Shown here: positions 42,252 through 52,285 of the stretch, in pieces
Position numbering within the stretch: the stretch's first letter is position 1
Layout of the letters: each line of letters opens with the position of its first letter
NCBI RefSeq assembly: GCF_023700745.1
Contig: NZ_JAMPYG010000001.1
Span: forward strand, 354,889 to 418,888
Length of the DNA: 64,000 nt
Reading direction: 5' to 3'
Source of the DNA: Rhodoferax sp.
GTDB taxonomy: Bacteria > Pseudomonadota > Gammaproteobacteria > Burkholderiales > Burkholderiaceae_C
Program-made: the position numbers and the translations under genes
Notes under the pieces: generated by a model
What the model was told of the DNA's origin: nothing
Seen by the model: only the letters and a program-made list of their open reading frames with translations
Database searches by the model: none

Positions 42252-43102
42252 AGGCTCAACCCCAGCCCCAGGTAAAACGCGACTTCGCAGACCTGCTGCG
42301 TGGCCCCCAGGCAGTCGCCGGTGAAACCGCCCAGACGCCGCCAAAACCAGCGCGTCATCACGGCCCAGGCGAGGCCAGAGGCCAGCATCGCGTTGAACAA
42401 AGCCTGCAGCAAACCCTCGTCGGCAACATCGATGGCAATGTAAGCTGTTTCTGACTGCACATAGACCACCCAGGCCAGCGCCAGACCGCACCAGAGCAAG
42501 CCGGCGCACAAAGCCAAGATACTGATCTGATCGGCCAAGGGCTTTGATTTGGAACCTGCCGCATCACCCACATGCGGCAGCAAACGAATGGTCAGCAGCG
42601 GCCAGGTGCGCGACACCACATGGGCGACAAACAGCGCAGCCACCATCAGCGGCGCACCAATGTCACCCAGCAGCGCCAGCAAGGCCACTTTGCACAGCAA
42701 CACCAGCACCACGGCGATGGCGCCAAAAGCACCCACCCGCGAGTCTTTCATGATGACCAAAGCCCGGTCGCGGTCGGCACTGCCGCCCAGCCCATCGGCC
42801 ACATCTGCCAAGCCGTCTTCGTGAAACGCGCCGGTCAGCAACACCCCCAGGGCCGTGCCCAGCGCCGCCGCCACCAGCGGTGCTGAGCCGGTGGGCGGCA
42901 ACCAGGCCAGCAAGCCAGCAGTCAACAGTGCCAGCAGGCCACCGATCAACACGCCCACCCCCGGAAAATGGCCGGCGCTGGCGCGCAACATGGCCGGACT
43001 GAAACCCACCCAATCAGCCAGCCGCCCGCTAACCGGTATGCGGGTGAAAAATTGCAGGCTCAGCAAATAGTGGCGAATGAATTGAAGAAAAAAGAAGGGC
43101 AT
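42248..43102 (-). CDS. cobS: Adenosylcobinamide-GDP ribazoletransferase (cobalamin synthase) CobS
   Basis: A 284-residue membrane enzyme with about six helices joining alpha-ribazole to adenosylcobinamide-GDP. Active-site blocks visible: HFPGVGVLIGG and FHEDGLADVADGLGGSADRDRALVIMKDSRVGAFG. ATG 43102 is chosen (a TTG 9 bases upstream is less likely). The stop overlaps the cobC GTG. Confidence 0.9.
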   Translation of the reverse strand: MPFFFLQFIRHYLLSLQFFTRIPVSGRLADWVGFSPAMLRASAGHFPGVGVLIGGLLALLTAGLLAWLPPTGSAPLVAAALGTALGVLLTGAFHEDGLADVADGLGGSADRDRALVIMKDSRVGAFGAIAVVLVLLCKVALLALLGDIGAPLMVAALFVAHVVSRTWPLLTIRLLPHVGDAAGSKSKPLADQISILALCAGLLWCGLALAWVVYVQSETAYIAIDVADEGLLQALFNAMLASGLAWAVMTRWFWRRLGGFTGDCLGATQQVCEVAFYLGLGLSL

Positions 43103-43132
43103 GGTTTTCAATAGCAGCGTCAGCGCCGAACA

Positions 43133-44221
43133 TTACACCGATTCGACTGGCTCCGAGGCCTTTTCTGATACCCCCGCCGACGCAAAACTGGCCATCTCGC
43201 GCAGCATGGCGCAGGCCGATTGCAACAGCGGCCAGGCCAGCGCCGCACCCGAACCTTCGCCGAGACGCAAGCCCAGGTCCAGCAATGCCTGCACGCCCAG
43301 ATGTTGCAGCATGAACTCATGGCCGCGCTCGCCCGAACGGTGGGCAAACACGCATCGCTGCAGCACCAGCGGTTGCAGCGCGTGGGCCACCAGCACGGCA
43401 CTGCTGGCGATGAAACCATCGACCACAATCACCCGGCGCTCATGGGCCGCCTGCAGTACCGCACCCACCATGGTGGCAATCTCGAAACCGCCAAAAGCGG
43501 CCAAGGCCTCCAGCGGTGCCTGTGCCTGCGGGTGGCGTGCCAGCACGTCGCGCAGGACGGCGGTCTTGCGCTGCACGGCAGGCGCATCCAGACCCGTTCC
43601 CGCCCCGGTGCACAGTTCAACATCGAGTCCGCCCAGGCGCGCCAGCAGCAGCGATGCCGCCGAGGTGTTGCCAATGCCCATTTCACCCAGCAGCAGCGCA
43701 TTGCCGGGCAGCGCCTTGACCAGCTCGATGCCGTTTTGTAGGGCCTGCTGGCATTGCAGCGGGGTCATCGCCGCCTGTTCAGACGCGTCGGCCGTACCCT
43801 GTTCAGCGCCGGGAACCTTGCGCACCTGCAGGCCCGGACGCCCGGCACCGGCAGGCAAACCAGCCAGAAAATCGTGGTTGACACCACAGTCCACTACCGT
43901 CAGGGCAATCTGGTTGAGCCGCGCAAACACACTCACCGCCGCACCACCAGCCAGAAAGTTTTCCACCATCTGCCAGCTCACGTCCTGCGGAAAAGCCGAG
44001 ACACCGCGCCGCACCAACCCGTGGTCACCGGCAAACACCACCAGTTGCGGGTCTTTCAACTCGGGACAATGAGAGCCCAGAATTTCGCCCAACTGCAGGG
44101 CCAGGGTTTCCAGTCGGCCCAGCGCGCCCAGCGGCTTGGTCTTGGTGTCAATTTTGTGCTGCAGCGCCTGGGTGAAGGTGGGGCTGCGGATGTCGGTCAG
44201 TTGGGGGAAATGGGTGTTCAT
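43133..44221 (-). CDS. cobT: Nicotinate-nucleotide-dimethylbenzimidazole phosphoribosyltransferase CobT
   Basis: A 362-residue enzyme making alpha-ribazole phosphate from nicotinate mononucleotide and DMB, the base made by BluB. Landmarks are FAGDHGLVRRGVSAFPQDVSWQMVENFLAGGAA, LLGEMGIGNTSAASLL and the C-terminal LGEGSGAALAWPLL with its catalytic Glu. It is followed 30 bases later by cobS. Confidence 0.92.
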   Translation of the reverse strand: MNTHFPQLTDIRSPTFTQALQHKIDTKTKPLGALGRLETLALQLGEILGSHCPELKDPQLVVFAGDHGLVRRGVSAFPQDVSWQMVENFLAGGAAVSVFARLNQIALTVVDCGVNHDFLAGLPAGAGRPGLQVRKVPGAEQGTADASEQAAMTPLQCQQALQNGIELVKALPGNALLLGEMGIGNTSAASLLLARLGGLDVELCTGAGTGLDAPAVQRKTAVLRDVLARHPQAQAPLEALAAFGGFEIATMVGAVLQAAHERRVIVVDGFIASSAVLVAHALQPLVLQRCVFAHRSGERGHEFMLQHLGVQALLDLGLRLGEGSGAALAWPLLQSACAMLREMASFASAGVSEKASEPVESV

Positions 44222-44269
44222 AAGGTCTCTGGATCAATGGTTCTGTCAACAATGAAGGGGAATACAGGT

Positions 44270-45826
44270 TCATGAAGCGCCAGCGCCGGGCGGCGCATGG
44301 GCCAGCAAGCCATTGAGCACGCCTGGTTCGAAATGGCTTTCAACAAAGTCGGCCATGCGCTCAAACACGGTTTCCAGCGTCGGCACCGGGCCGCTCAGGC
44401 GCGTGCCAAACAGCGCCTGCAGAGCCGCAGGGTCTTCAAACAGGCCGTGGAGGTAAATGCCCAGCACGTTGCCAGAGGCATTGAGCCAGCCCAAACCACC
44501 CGGCAACACGGCACGCGCCACGTCACCGGCTTGGGCCATGGCAGCGTGCTGCGCGGTCTGACCCTGGTGGATTTCGTAGCCACTGAGCGGCACGCCAGCC
44601 AGCGCGGCCCAGGGTGAGGCTAACGCCGTCGCAGCACCGGCCGGGGGCAGGCCGGCGCCCTCCGCCATCGCGGTATCAAAGCAAGTCTGCGTGCGGCATA
44701 CTGTTTTAACCGCCTCAAACACGGTCACCAGCGGCAGCAGACCCAGGCCCGGGGCATTGCCTTCGATGTTGTGCGGGTCAATCAGCGCCTCGCCCAGCAT
44801 TTGCAGACCACCACACACGCCCAGCACCGCCCCACCCCGCGCCGCGTGGCGCGCCACTGCGGCATCCAGCCCCTGCGCGCGCAGCCAGGCCAGATCGGCG
44901 CTGGTGGCTTTGGAGCCGGGCAAGACCACCCAATCCCTTGCCGTCAGCGCCGCCAGATCGGCGGGTGAGCGCACCCACATCAGCCGCACACCGGGGATGT
45001 TTTTCAGCGGCTGGAACTCGTCCAGGTTGCTGATGCGCGGATAAGCCACCACCGCCACGGTCAGATTGACAGCGCCCTGGCTGGTGCTTCTGTCATCGAA
45101 AACGCCATCCTCCTCGGGCAGCCCATGCTGCCACCACATTGGCAAGGTCGCCACGGTGGGGATGCCCGTCAAATCCTGCAGCCTCTGCGGCGCGGGGGCC
45201 AGCAGGCTGGCATCGCCGCGAAACTTGTTCAGCACAAAACCCTTGATCAGCGCACGCTCATCCGCGGGCAGCAGCGCCCAGGTACCGTACAGATGGGCAA
45301 ACGCGCCGCCCCGGTCAATGTCGGTCACCAGCAGACAGGCGGCGGCGCAGTGGCGCGCCACGCGCATGTTGACGATGTCGCTGCCCGACAAATTGATCTC
45401 GGCGGGCGAGCCCGCGCCTTCGATCACCACCACGTCGTTGGCGGCTCGCAGTTCATCGAGCGCCGCGGCGACCTGGGGCCAGACGTGGTTGCTGCGGGTG
45501 CGCCAGGGCATGACCGTCAGCGCGTCACTGACCTGCCCCATCAGCACCACCTGGCTGTGGGTGTCGGCCTCGGGTTTCAACAGCAGCGGGTTCATGCGTA
45601 CCTCGGGCTCGGCCTTGGCGGCCAAGGCCTGAAAGTATTGGGCGCTGCCGATTTCGCCCTGGCCATCTTGAGAGGCAACAACCCTGGCGTTGTTGCTCAT
45701 GTTTTGCGCCTTGAACGGCGCCACTTTCAGGCCCTGACGCGCAAAGTAACGGCACAGCGCAGTGGTCAGCCAGCTCTTGCCCGCGCCGCTGGTGGTGCCC
45801 AGCACCATGATGCAGGTAGCGGTCAT
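44270..45826 (-). CDS. cobQ: Cobyric acid synthase CobQ
   Basis: A 518-residue glutamine-dependent amidase that amidates four side chains of adenosylcobyrinic acid a,c-diamide. ATG 45826 (MTATCIMVLGTTSGAGKSWL) gives the N-terminal P-loop domain; the GATase domain has the Cys nucleophile in VLGVCGGLQMLG and the His in GIYLHGLFED. The ATGA overlap with the threonine-phosphate decarboxylase gene upstream shows coupling. Confidence 0.9.
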   Translation of the reverse strand: MTATCIMVLGTTSGAGKSWLTTALCRYFARQGLKVAPFKAQNMSNNARVVASQDGQGEIGSAQYFQALAAKAEPEVRMNPLLLKPEADTHSQVVLMGQVSDALTVMPWRTRSNHVWPQVAAALDELRAANDVVVIEGAGSPAEINLSGSDIVNMRVARHCAAACLLVTDIDRGGAFAHLYGTWALLPADERALIKGFVLNKFRGDASLLAPAPQRLQDLTGIPTVATLPMWWQHGLPEEDGVFDDRSTSQGAVNLTVAVVAYPRISNLDEFQPLKNIPGVRLMWVRSPADLAALTARDWVVLPGSKATSADLAWLRAQGLDAAVARHAARGGAVLGVCGGLQMLGEALIDPHNIEGNAPGLGLLPLVTVFEAVKTVCRTQTCFDTAMAEGAGLPPAGAATALASPWAALAGVPLSGYEIHQGQTAQHAAMAQAGDVARAVLPGGLGWLNASGNVLGIYLHGLFEDPAALQALFGTRLSGPVPTLETVFERMADFVESHFEPGVLNGLLAHAPPGAGAS

Positions 45827-46854
45827 TGAAAATGCTCCACATGTGCTGGGATCAACTTGTTTTCTTGCAGTCCGCAGGCCAGCAGCGCTTGCGCCTGCGG
45901 TCCCAACACCCCCAGCCGCACCCAGCCTGGCAGGCCAAACGAGGCACAGTCGCGCAGCTTGATGCCGTGCGCTGCGCGCAGCGCTGCCAAATCGAGCGGC
46001 TGCGGCGGCTGGGCGCAGAAAAAATTCGCCTCGCTGGGCAGGCAGGTCCAGCCCAAGTTTTGCAGCATGTCGATCTGGCGCGCTTTCCAATCGCGCAGCG
46101 TCGGCAGGTACGCAAACAGCCAGGCTTGCACCTCTGGCATCACCCAGGCTTGCAACAGCGCCACCCCATGCGCGCCCAGCGGCCACGACGGGGCGATCAG
46201 GTTGAGGCCTGCCACCGCAGCATCAATTTGACCTTGCTGGCTTGTGGATGCCCCGGCTGGCGCGATCACATACGCCGCACGCACACCTGTCAAACCGAGC
46301 GCTTTGTTGGGTGTGAACAGCTGCCAGACGAGGTCGAGTTGAGCGTCACTCAGGGACGGCGCGCCGCTCAGGCGCAAGGGTGCGTAGGCGCGGTCCAACA
46401 CCACGGTATGCGCAGCATCCAGGCACCACGGCTGGTGGGCCTGCCCCAGCGGACTTGACGGCTCGCAGCCCCAGACCAGCGCACCAGCGCCATCGGCAGC
46501 ACGCTGCAGCCCCCAAGCCTGCGCGGCGCGGGCATTGTCGCCGTAGTGGTGGGCGGGCAACTGCACGCGGCGCACGCCCTGCTGCCAAGCCCAGGCGGTG
46601 ATGCGAAAGATGAATTCGCTGGCACTGCCCGCCAACAGCACGCGCTCTGGCCTGACCCGGTGGAACGCAGCCAGACGCTGGCGCAACGCGCTGTACAACG
46701 GATCGGGGTAAAGCGTGGCATCAGCCGCTTGCACGGCAGCCAAGGCTGGCGGGCAGGGGCCACAGGCATTGCTGTTGGTGGAAAAATCCACGCGCGCTGC
46801 ACCCAGTGCATCGACACCGCCATGGACCCAGCTTGAGAGCGCTTGCGCGGTCAT
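45823..46854 (-). CDS. cobD: L-threonine-O-3-phosphate decarboxylase CobD
   Basis: A 343-residue PLP enzyme making aminopropanol phosphate for the nucleotide loop. It starts at ATG 46854, overlapping the cbiB stop (ATGA). Landmarks: VDFSTNSNACGPCPPAL, PDPLYSALRQRLA, the PLP lysine in FTPNKALGLTGVRAAY and a C-terminal GWVRLGVLG. Cysteine-rich N-terminal residues are unusual but not disabling. Paired with CbiB, as in other B12 operons. Confidence 0.85.
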   Translation of the reverse strand: MTAQALSSWVHGGVDALGAARVDFSTNSNACGPCPPALAAVQAADATLYPDPLYSALRQRLAAFHRVRPERVLLAGSASEFIFRITAWAWQQGVRRVQLPAHHYGDNARAAQAWGLQRAADGAGALVWGCEPSSPLGQAHQPWCLDAAHTVVLDRAYAPLRLSGAPSLSDAQLDLVWQLFTPNKALGLTGVRAAYVIAPAGASTSQQGQIDAAVAGLNLIAPSWPLGAHGVALLQAWVMPEVQAWLFAYLPTLRDWKARQIDMLQNLGWTCLPSEANFFCAQPPQPLDLAALRAAHGIKLRDCASFGLPGWVRLGVLGPQAQALLACGLQENKLIPAHVEHFQ

Positions 46855-47867
46855 GACACCACCACCGATCTCAAAACAAGCGCCATCAATGCCATGGCTG
46901 TGAGGGTAACAATCACTTTTTCTGCATACATCAGGGCACGTGCCGTATCCATCCGGGTGGGCTGGCGACCTGCCGGGTTGAGCACATACACACCGGGCTT
47001 GCCGAGCCGGATGTCCAGCGCCAACGCCATCGTCGCCATCGGCCAGCCACTGTTGGGCGACGGGGTTTTGGCCGCCTCGCGGCACACCGGCTTCCAGTGC
47101 GTCCGACTGACCAACGCCAGCAGCAGCGCCGTCAAGCGCGCGGGCAGCCAGGAAAGCACGTCGTCCGCACGCGCCGCCCACTTGCCGGCCCATTGCCAAT
47201 TTTGCCCCTTGTAAACACCCTGGTAGCCCCACATGGCATCGGCCGTGTTGGCAAAGCGGTACAAGGCCGCGCCGGGCAGACCCAGCAGCACAAACCAAAA
47301 AATGGGCGCAACCACCGAGTCGTTGAGGTTTTCGGCCAGCGACTCGATGGCGCTTTCCCGCACCTGCGCTTCACTCAGGACTGACACGTCACGGCTCACC
47401 AGCCAGCCCAGCCGTTCCCGACCCACTTCGAGCGATTGCCCGAGCGCAACGTCCACCGCCCGCACCTCGCTTTTGAGCATGGTCCAGGCCAATAAAGGTT
47501 TGAGCAACAACCCCAACAACAGCGCCGCCAGCCACGCAGGCAGTTGCATCACCAAGCGTTGCAACGCGTCAAGCGCCAGCAAACAACCCACGGCTCCCAC
47601 CATCCAATAGATGGCTGCAAGCCAAAACACCTTGACGTCTTTGGGGGTCGGCACGGCCGCCGCTCCGGTCTCCATGGAAGACGGCTGCCAGGCCACGCGT
47701 TGCACCCTGCGCCCTGCCCAGCTCAGGTAATTACCCATCCACACCACAGGGTGCAGACGCGCGGGCGGCTCACCCAGGACATGGTCAATCAGCAAGGCGA
47801 CCAACAGGGCCGCAGCCAACGCCTGCGCGCTGGCCTGCCCGGGGAGCAGGGTCAATGCGTCAAACAA
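46851..47867 (-). CDS. cbiB: Adenosylcobinamide-phosphate synthase CbiB
   Basis: A 338-residue membrane protein that attaches the aminopropanol arm to adenosylcobyric acid. Family blocks: LIDHVLGEPPARLHPVVWMGN, VRESAIESLAENLNDSVVAPIFWFVLLGLPGAALYRFANTADAMWGYQ. No ATG is in a reasonable place; the likely start is TTG 47867 with AAGGA upstream. The stop overlaps the cobD start. Known as CobD in the aerobic-pathway naming, so the symbols are easily confused. Confidence 0.85.
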   Translation of the reverse strand: MFDALTLLPGQASAQALAAALLVALLIDHVLGEPPARLHPVVWMGNYLSWAGRRVQRVAWQPSSMETGAAAVPTPKDVKVFWLAAIYWMVGAVGCLLALDALQRLVMQLPAWLAALLLGLLLKPLLAWTMLKSEVRAVDVALGQSLEVGRERLGWLVSRDVSVLSEAQVRESAIESLAENLNDSVVAPIFWFVLLGLPGAALYRFANTADAMWGYQGVYKGQNWQWAGKWAARADDVLSWLPARLTALLLALVSRTHWKPVCREAAKTPSPNSGWPMATMALALDIRLGKPGVYVLNPAGRQPTRMDTARALMYAEKVIVTLTAMALMALVLRSVVVS

Positions 47868-47877
47868 GAGGCATCCT

Positions 47878-48921
47878 TCAAGGCCGCGCCACCGGCTGCC
47901 CGGTGCGCAGGCCCAAACGCGCCAGCAGCGCCAGGTCGTCGTTGCCTTGCGGATTGGGGGTGGTGAGCAGTTTCTCGCCATAAAAAATGGAATTGGCACC
48001 GGCTACAAAGCACAGCGCCTGTACCGCATCACTCATGCTCTGGCGCCCGGCTGACAGGCGCACGCGCGCCAGTGGCATGGTGATGCGCGCGACCGCAATG
48101 GTGCGCACAAATTCCAGCGGGTCCAGGTCGGGCTGCTCGGCCAACGGGGTGCCAGCCACTTTGACCAGATGGTTGATGGGCACCGACTCCGGGTACGGCG
48201 CCAGATTCGCCAGCTCGGCAATCAGCCCGGCGCGCTGCAGGCGCGACTCGCCCAGGCCCACAATGCCGCCGCAGCACACGCTGACCCCGGCGTTGCGCAC
48301 GCGCGCCAAGGTATCGAGCCGGTCCTGGTAATCGCGCGTGGTGATGATGTCGCCATAAAAGTCGGGCGCACTGTCCAGGTTGTGGTTGTAGTAGTCCAGT
48401 CCGGCGTCGCGCAGGGTTTCGGCGTGGCCGTCGGCGAGCATGCCCAGCGTGGCACAGGCTTGCAGCCCGGTGTCCTTCACGGCCCTGACCAGTTCGGCCA
48501 CGGCTTCGATATCACGGTCCTTGGGCGCGCGCCAGGCAGCGCCCATGCAAAAGCGCGTGGCGCCGGCGGCTTTGGCTTGCAGCGCGGCGTCGCGCACCGC
48601 AGCCACCGCCATGAGCTTGCCGGCGTCAACACCGGTGTCAAAGTGCACGCTTTGCGGGCAGTAACCGCAGTCCTCCGGGCAGCCACCGGTCTTCACCGAC
48701 AAGAGCGTGGCCAGCTCCACCAGATTCGGGTCAAAGTGGCTGCGGTGCACGGTCTGCGCCTGGAACATCAGGTCTGAAAAAGGCAGCTCCAGCAGGGCCA
48801 GAACCGCTTCAACCAACCAGACGCGCTGACCCGCAGCGGGGCGTTTGGTGTGCGTATCGAGGCAGGCATGAAAGTGCAAGGGATGGGTAGTCGATGGATC
48901 GACAGTGTGTTCAGTCATCAT
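47878..48921 (-). CDS. bioB: Biotin synthase BioB
   Basis: A 347-residue radical-SAM enzyme converting dethiobiotin to biotin. The SAM iron-sulfur motif is [13 protein letters not shown], and later blocks are [30 protein letters not shown] and [12 protein letters not shown] 48921 (or 48918) has no clear ribosome-binding site. It is unexpectedly placed in the middle of the cobalamin operon, between cobO and cbiB, and away from any other bio gene. Confidence 0.92.
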   Translation of the reverse strand: MMTEHTVDPSTTHPLHFHACLDTHTKRPAAGQRVWLVEAVLALLELPFSDLMFQAQTVHRSHFDPNLVELATLLSVKTGGCPEDCGYCPQSVHFDTGVDAGKLMAVAAVRDAALQAKAAGATRFCMGAAWRAPKDRDIEAVAELVRAVKDTGLQACATLGMLADGHAETLRDAGLDYYNHNLDSAPDFYGDIITTRDYQDRLDTLARVRNAGVSVCCGGIVGLGESRLQRAGLIAELANLAPYPESVPINHLVKVAGTPLAEQPDLDPLEFVRTIAVARITMPLARVRLSAGRQSMSDAVQALCFVAGANSIFYGEKLLTTPNPQGNDDLALLARLGLRTGQPVARP

Positions 48922-48972
48922 TGGTTTTTCGTACAAAAAAAGGTCAACAAAACGGTGGTGCAAGACCCTGTC

Positions 48973-49542
48973 TCAATCTTCAATGCCGCGCTGGGCCGGA
49001 ATGCCGGCCTTGAAGGCGTGCTTGATCAGCGTCATCTCGGTCACCGTGTCGGCGAGTTCGATGATTTCGGATGGACAACGCCGCCCGGTGAGCACCACAT
49101 GCACGTGGCTGGGGCGGCCTTTGAGGGTTTCCAGCACGTCGTCGAGCGGCATCCAGCCGTAGATCAGCGGGTAGGTGATTTCGTCCAGCGTCACCATGAA
49201 GTGGTCGCCACCCAGAATGGCCGCTTTGGCCTTTTGCCAACCCTCACGCGCCAGTTGGGCAGAATGCTCCAGGTCCTGGCTTTTCCAGCTGAAGCCATCT
49301 CCCAGACCTTCAATGGGAATGCCGAGTTGCTCAAACATGCGGTGTTCGCCAAAGCGTGCGCTGGGCACTTTCATGAACTGGAAAATCTTGACCGCTTTGC
49401 CACGCCCGTGCGCACGCAGCGCCAGGCCAAAGGCCGCGGTGCTTTTGCCTTTGCCGTCGCCGGTGTTGACGATAACGAGGCCGCGGCGCTCGCCTTCGGG
49501 TTTGTCATAAGGTTTGTCAGTGGGGGGTGTTTCGATTTGCAT
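48973..49542 (-). CDS. cobO: Cob(I)alamin adenosyltransferase (CobO/BtuR)
   Basis: A 189-residue enzyme that adds the upper adenosyl ligand. P-loop NTGDGKGKSTAAFGLALRA and downstream LDEITYPLIYGWMPLDDVLETLKGRP and VLTGRRCP match the CobA/BtuR family, with Trp/Phe-rich corrinoid pocket residues. It follows btuD by 18 bases in the operon. Also named cobA or btuR in other systems. Confidence 0.92.
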   Translation of the reverse strand: MQIETPPTDKPYDKPEGERRGLVIVNTGDGKGKSTAAFGLALRAHGRGKAVKIFQFMKVPSARFGEHRMFEQLGIPIEGLGDGFSWKSQDLEHSAQLAREGWQKAKAAILGGDHFMVTLDEITYPLIYGWMPLDDVLETLKGRPSHVHVVLTGRRCPSEIIELADTVTEMTLIKHAFKAGIPAQRGIED

Positions 49543-49560
49543 GGGTTGAATAAAAAAAAT

Positions 49561-50337
49561 TTAATTGGGCAGGGCGATCCATTGATCGGCAATCGGGTAA
49601 ATGCTGATGCGCTGGTCAAACACGTCTTCCAGCGCCCGGTGGGTCACGGGGTCGGCACACGGGCCTTGATGGGTGACTCGGCCTGCGGCCATGATGACCA
49701 ACTCGTCCGAGTGCAGCGCCATCGAGATTTCATGCAACACGCTGACCACGGTGACCCCGCTCTCCAGCAGGCAACGCACCACGCCCAGCCAGTCGGCCTG
49801 GTGCGGCGGGTCCAGATTGGCCAGCGGCTCGTCCATCAGCAGCACCTGCGCCTGCACCGCCAGCGCTCGGGCCAGCAGCACGCGCTGACGCTCGCCGCCC
49901 GAGAGCTGACCCAGGGCTCGTTGCCGCCAGTCCCAGGCGCCGGTGGATTTGAGGGCGATTTCCACCGCCGCGCGATCGGCCTCGCTGGGCGCGGCCAACC
50001 AGGCCTGGTGCGGCAGGCGACCGAGCATGGCCACATCCCACACCGTCAGATCGTCGCCAGCGGCTTCGTTCTGGCCCAGCCAGGCCAGCTGGCGCGCACG
50101 GACCCGGCCTGGCAAGCGTTGCAAGGGCTGACCCAGCAACGTGACGCTGCCTGTGTGCGCCAGCAAGCCCGCCAACACCTTGAGCAGGGTCGACTTGCCC
50201 GCCCCGTTGGGCCCGACGATGCTGGTCCAGCGGCCTTGCGGCAAGCCCAGCGTGATCCCGTGCAGTATCCGGGTATCGCCGATACTGGCCCTGATGTTTT
50301 CTGCCTGAATAGCGATTGAAGGTGTCACGTTTTTCAC
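49561..50337 (-). CDS. btuD: Cobalamin ABC transporter ATPase BtuD
   Basis: A 258-residue ATPase with Walker A GPNGAGKSTLLKVLAG, signature LSGGERQRVLLARAL, Walker B VLLMDEPLANLD and H-loop VLHE. The start is GTG 50337, overlapping the btuC stop (GTGA); the longer open frame upstream is a shadow of btuC. Confidence 0.88.
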   Translation of the reverse strand: MKNVTPSIAIQAENIRASIGDTRILHGITLGLPQGRWTSIVGPNGAGKSTLLKVLAGLLAHTGSVTLLGQPLQRLPGRVRARQLAWLGQNEAAGDDLTVWDVAMLGRLPHQAWLAAPSEADRAAVEIALKSTGAWDWRQRALGQLSGGERQRVLLARALAVQAQVLLMDEPLANLDPPHQADWLGVVRCLLESGVTVVSVLHEISMALHSDELVIMAAGRVTHQGPCADPVTHRALEDVFDQRISIYPIADQWIALPN

Positions 50338-51413
50338 AGACCACCTCCGGCTGTGATGCGGCTGTTGCGGCGCATCAGCCACAGCAGGTAACCGCCGCCC
50401 AGCACCGCGGTCAATACCCCGACCGGCAGTTCTTGCGGGGCCAGCAGGCCGCGCGCCAGAATGTCTGCGCTCGTCAGCAACACGCCGCCCACGAGGCTGG
50501 ACAAGCCCATCAGCCGGCCATGCGTGGTTTTGATGACCGAGCGCACCAGGTGCGGCGCGGCCAAGCCAACAAAGGCGATCAGCCCCGTTTGCGCCACCGC
50601 CGTGCCGGTGGCCAGCGCCAGCACCGCCACCAGGGCCAGGCGCAACGGGGCCAGCGGCAGGCCCAGGCTGTGCGCGGTGGCCTCGCCCAGGCTCAGTCCA
50701 TCCAGCACCCGCCCCAGCAAGCCGGCGCAGAGCACACACAAGCCCAGCACCCCCAGCATCAGCGCGCAGGCCGTCCAGCCGACAAAGGCGGTGGAACCCA
50801 GCATGAAGGCCTGCATGGCCTGCAGCGAATCGGGCGAGGCCAGCAGCACCAATTGGGTGGTCGCACCCAGCACCACGCCCACCACCACGCCGGCCAGCAA
50901 CAGGCGCAGCGTATGCTGCACCCCGCGTGACAAGGCCAGCGTCAACAGCACCGCCAACACCGCACCGGCAAAGGCCGCACCGGTCAGGCCCAGGCGCACC
51001 AGCACGCTGCCGGAAAACACGCTGACCACCGCGCCGCCATTCATCATGTTGCCACCCAGCATGCCCACGCCGCCGCCCAGCACAGCCAGGGCCAGCGCCA
51101 CGCCCAGCGACGCGCCGGAAGCGCTACCAAGCAAATACGGGTCGGCCAGCGGATTGCGAAACAGCCCCTGCGCCACCGCCCCGGCCAACCCCAGCAAGGC
51201 GCCCGCGGTCCACGCCCCGAGGGTGCGCGGCAGGCGGATCTGACCCACAATTTGTTGCGCCATGGCGGTGGCGGACGGGTCAATCTCCGTATGCCAAAGG
51301 GGCGCCAGCAGATTCTCAAAGCCGGTGCTGCCCACGCACACGCCCAGTGCCAGCAGCCCCAGGCTCAGGGCCAGCAAAGCCCCCACCAGCGGTGACAGAC
51401 GCTGTAAGGTCAC
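50334..51413 (-). CDS. btuC: Cobalamin ABC transporter permease BtuC
   Basis: A 359-residue FecCD-type permease with about ten helices; blocks include QIRLPRTLGAWTAGALLGLAGAVAQGLFRNPLADPYLLGSASGA and LIAFVGLAAPHLVRSVI. The start GTG 51413 overlaps the btuF stop, GTGA-style. Together with BtuF and BtuD it imports cobalamin across the inner membrane. Confidence 0.9.
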   Translation of the reverse strand: MTLQRLSPLVGALLALSLGLLALGVCVGSTGFENLLAPLWHTEIDPSATAMAQQIVGQIRLPRTLGAWTAGALLGLAGAVAQGLFRNPLADPYLLGSASGASLGVALALAVLGGGVGMLGGNMMNGGAVVSVFSGSVLVRLGLTGAAFAGAVLAVLLTLALSRGVQHTLRLLLAGVVVGVVLGATTQLVLLASPDSLQAMQAFMLGSTAFVGWTACALMLGVLGLCVLCAGLLGRVLDGLSLGEATAHSLGLPLAPLRLALVAVLALATGTAVAQTGLIAFVGLAAPHLVRSVIKTTHGRLMGLSSLVGGVLLTSADILARGLLAPQELPVGVLTAVLGGGYLLWLMRRNSRITAGGGL

Positions 51414-52285
51414 GGCATCCCCTTGCTGGCCGCCGGCGGCGCTTTGTCTGCCAGGCACTGCGCCATCAGCCGCGCACCTTCAGCCATGCGCGGACCCGGA
51501 CGCACCAGCGCGTTGGCCTGCTCGGTGGAGAAAATGCACAGCCGGTTCTCGCGCACGGCGCGCATGCTGTGCCAGCCGGGGCGCTGCGTCAGGCCGCCCG
51601 CGCTGCGCTCGCCGATCATGATCACGTCCGGATTGGCGCGCACGATGAATTCGGGGTTGAGCTTGGGAAACGGCCCGAGCGCGGCGGGCACGATGTTTTT
51701 CACCCCTAGGCGCGCCAGGGTTTCACCAATGAAGGACGACTCGCCCGCCGCGTAGGGGCCCTGGTTGACCTCAAAGTAGACCCGCGTCGCACGAGCGCTG
51801 GCTGACAGCGACTGCGCCGCCGCCGACACCGCCGCGTCGATGGTGCGCCAGATGCTGGCGGCGTCCGCCACAGCCAGCACCTGACCAATTTTGAGCATCA
51901 CCCGCTGCACGTCGGCATGGGTTTTGGGCTCCAGCGACAGCACCCGGATGCCCAGCGTGCGCAGCCGCTCGCTGGCACGCGAAGAGGTGGCCATCAACAC
52001 CACGTCGGGGCGCAGGGCGACAATGGCCTCGATGTTCGGGTCGAGTCCGCCGCCCACTTGCGGCAGCTTCTTAAGGCTGACCGGGTAATCCGAATAACGA
52101 TCCACCCCCACCAGCCTGGCACACTGGCCCAGCGCGCACACGGTCTCGGCCAAGGAGGGCAACAGGCTGACGATGCGTTGCGGCGGCTGCTCAAAATGCA
52201 CCACCACCCCGGCGTCATCGGTGACCTCGTACGCGTGGGCCAGTGCGGCAAAAAACGTCAGGGTCAGGCATATCAAACGCTTCAT
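51410..52285 (-). CDS. btuF: Periplasmic cobalamin-binding protein BtuF
   Basis: A 291-residue class III binding protein with a signal peptide (MKRLICLTLTFFAALAHA). Typical motifs: PQRIVSLLPSLAETVCALG at the N-terminal lobe and FIVRANPDVIMIGERSAGG in the second. It is preceded by cobU and followed by btuC in the operon and is the periplasmic partner for BtuCD. Confidence 0.88.
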   Translation of the reverse strand: MKRLICLTLTFFAALAHAYEVTDDAGVVVHFEQPPQRIVSLLPSLAETVCALGQCARLVGVDRYSDYPVSLKKLPQVGGGLDPNIEAIVALRPDVVLMATSSRASERLRTLGIRVLSLEPKTHADVQRVMLKIGQVLAVADAASIWRTIDAAVSAAAQSLSASARATRVYFEVNQGPYAAGESSFIGETLARLGVKNIVPAALGPFPKLNPEFIVRANPDVIMIGERSAGGLTQRPGWHSMRAVRENRLCIFSTEQANALVRPGPRMAEGARLMAQCLADKAPPAASKGMP

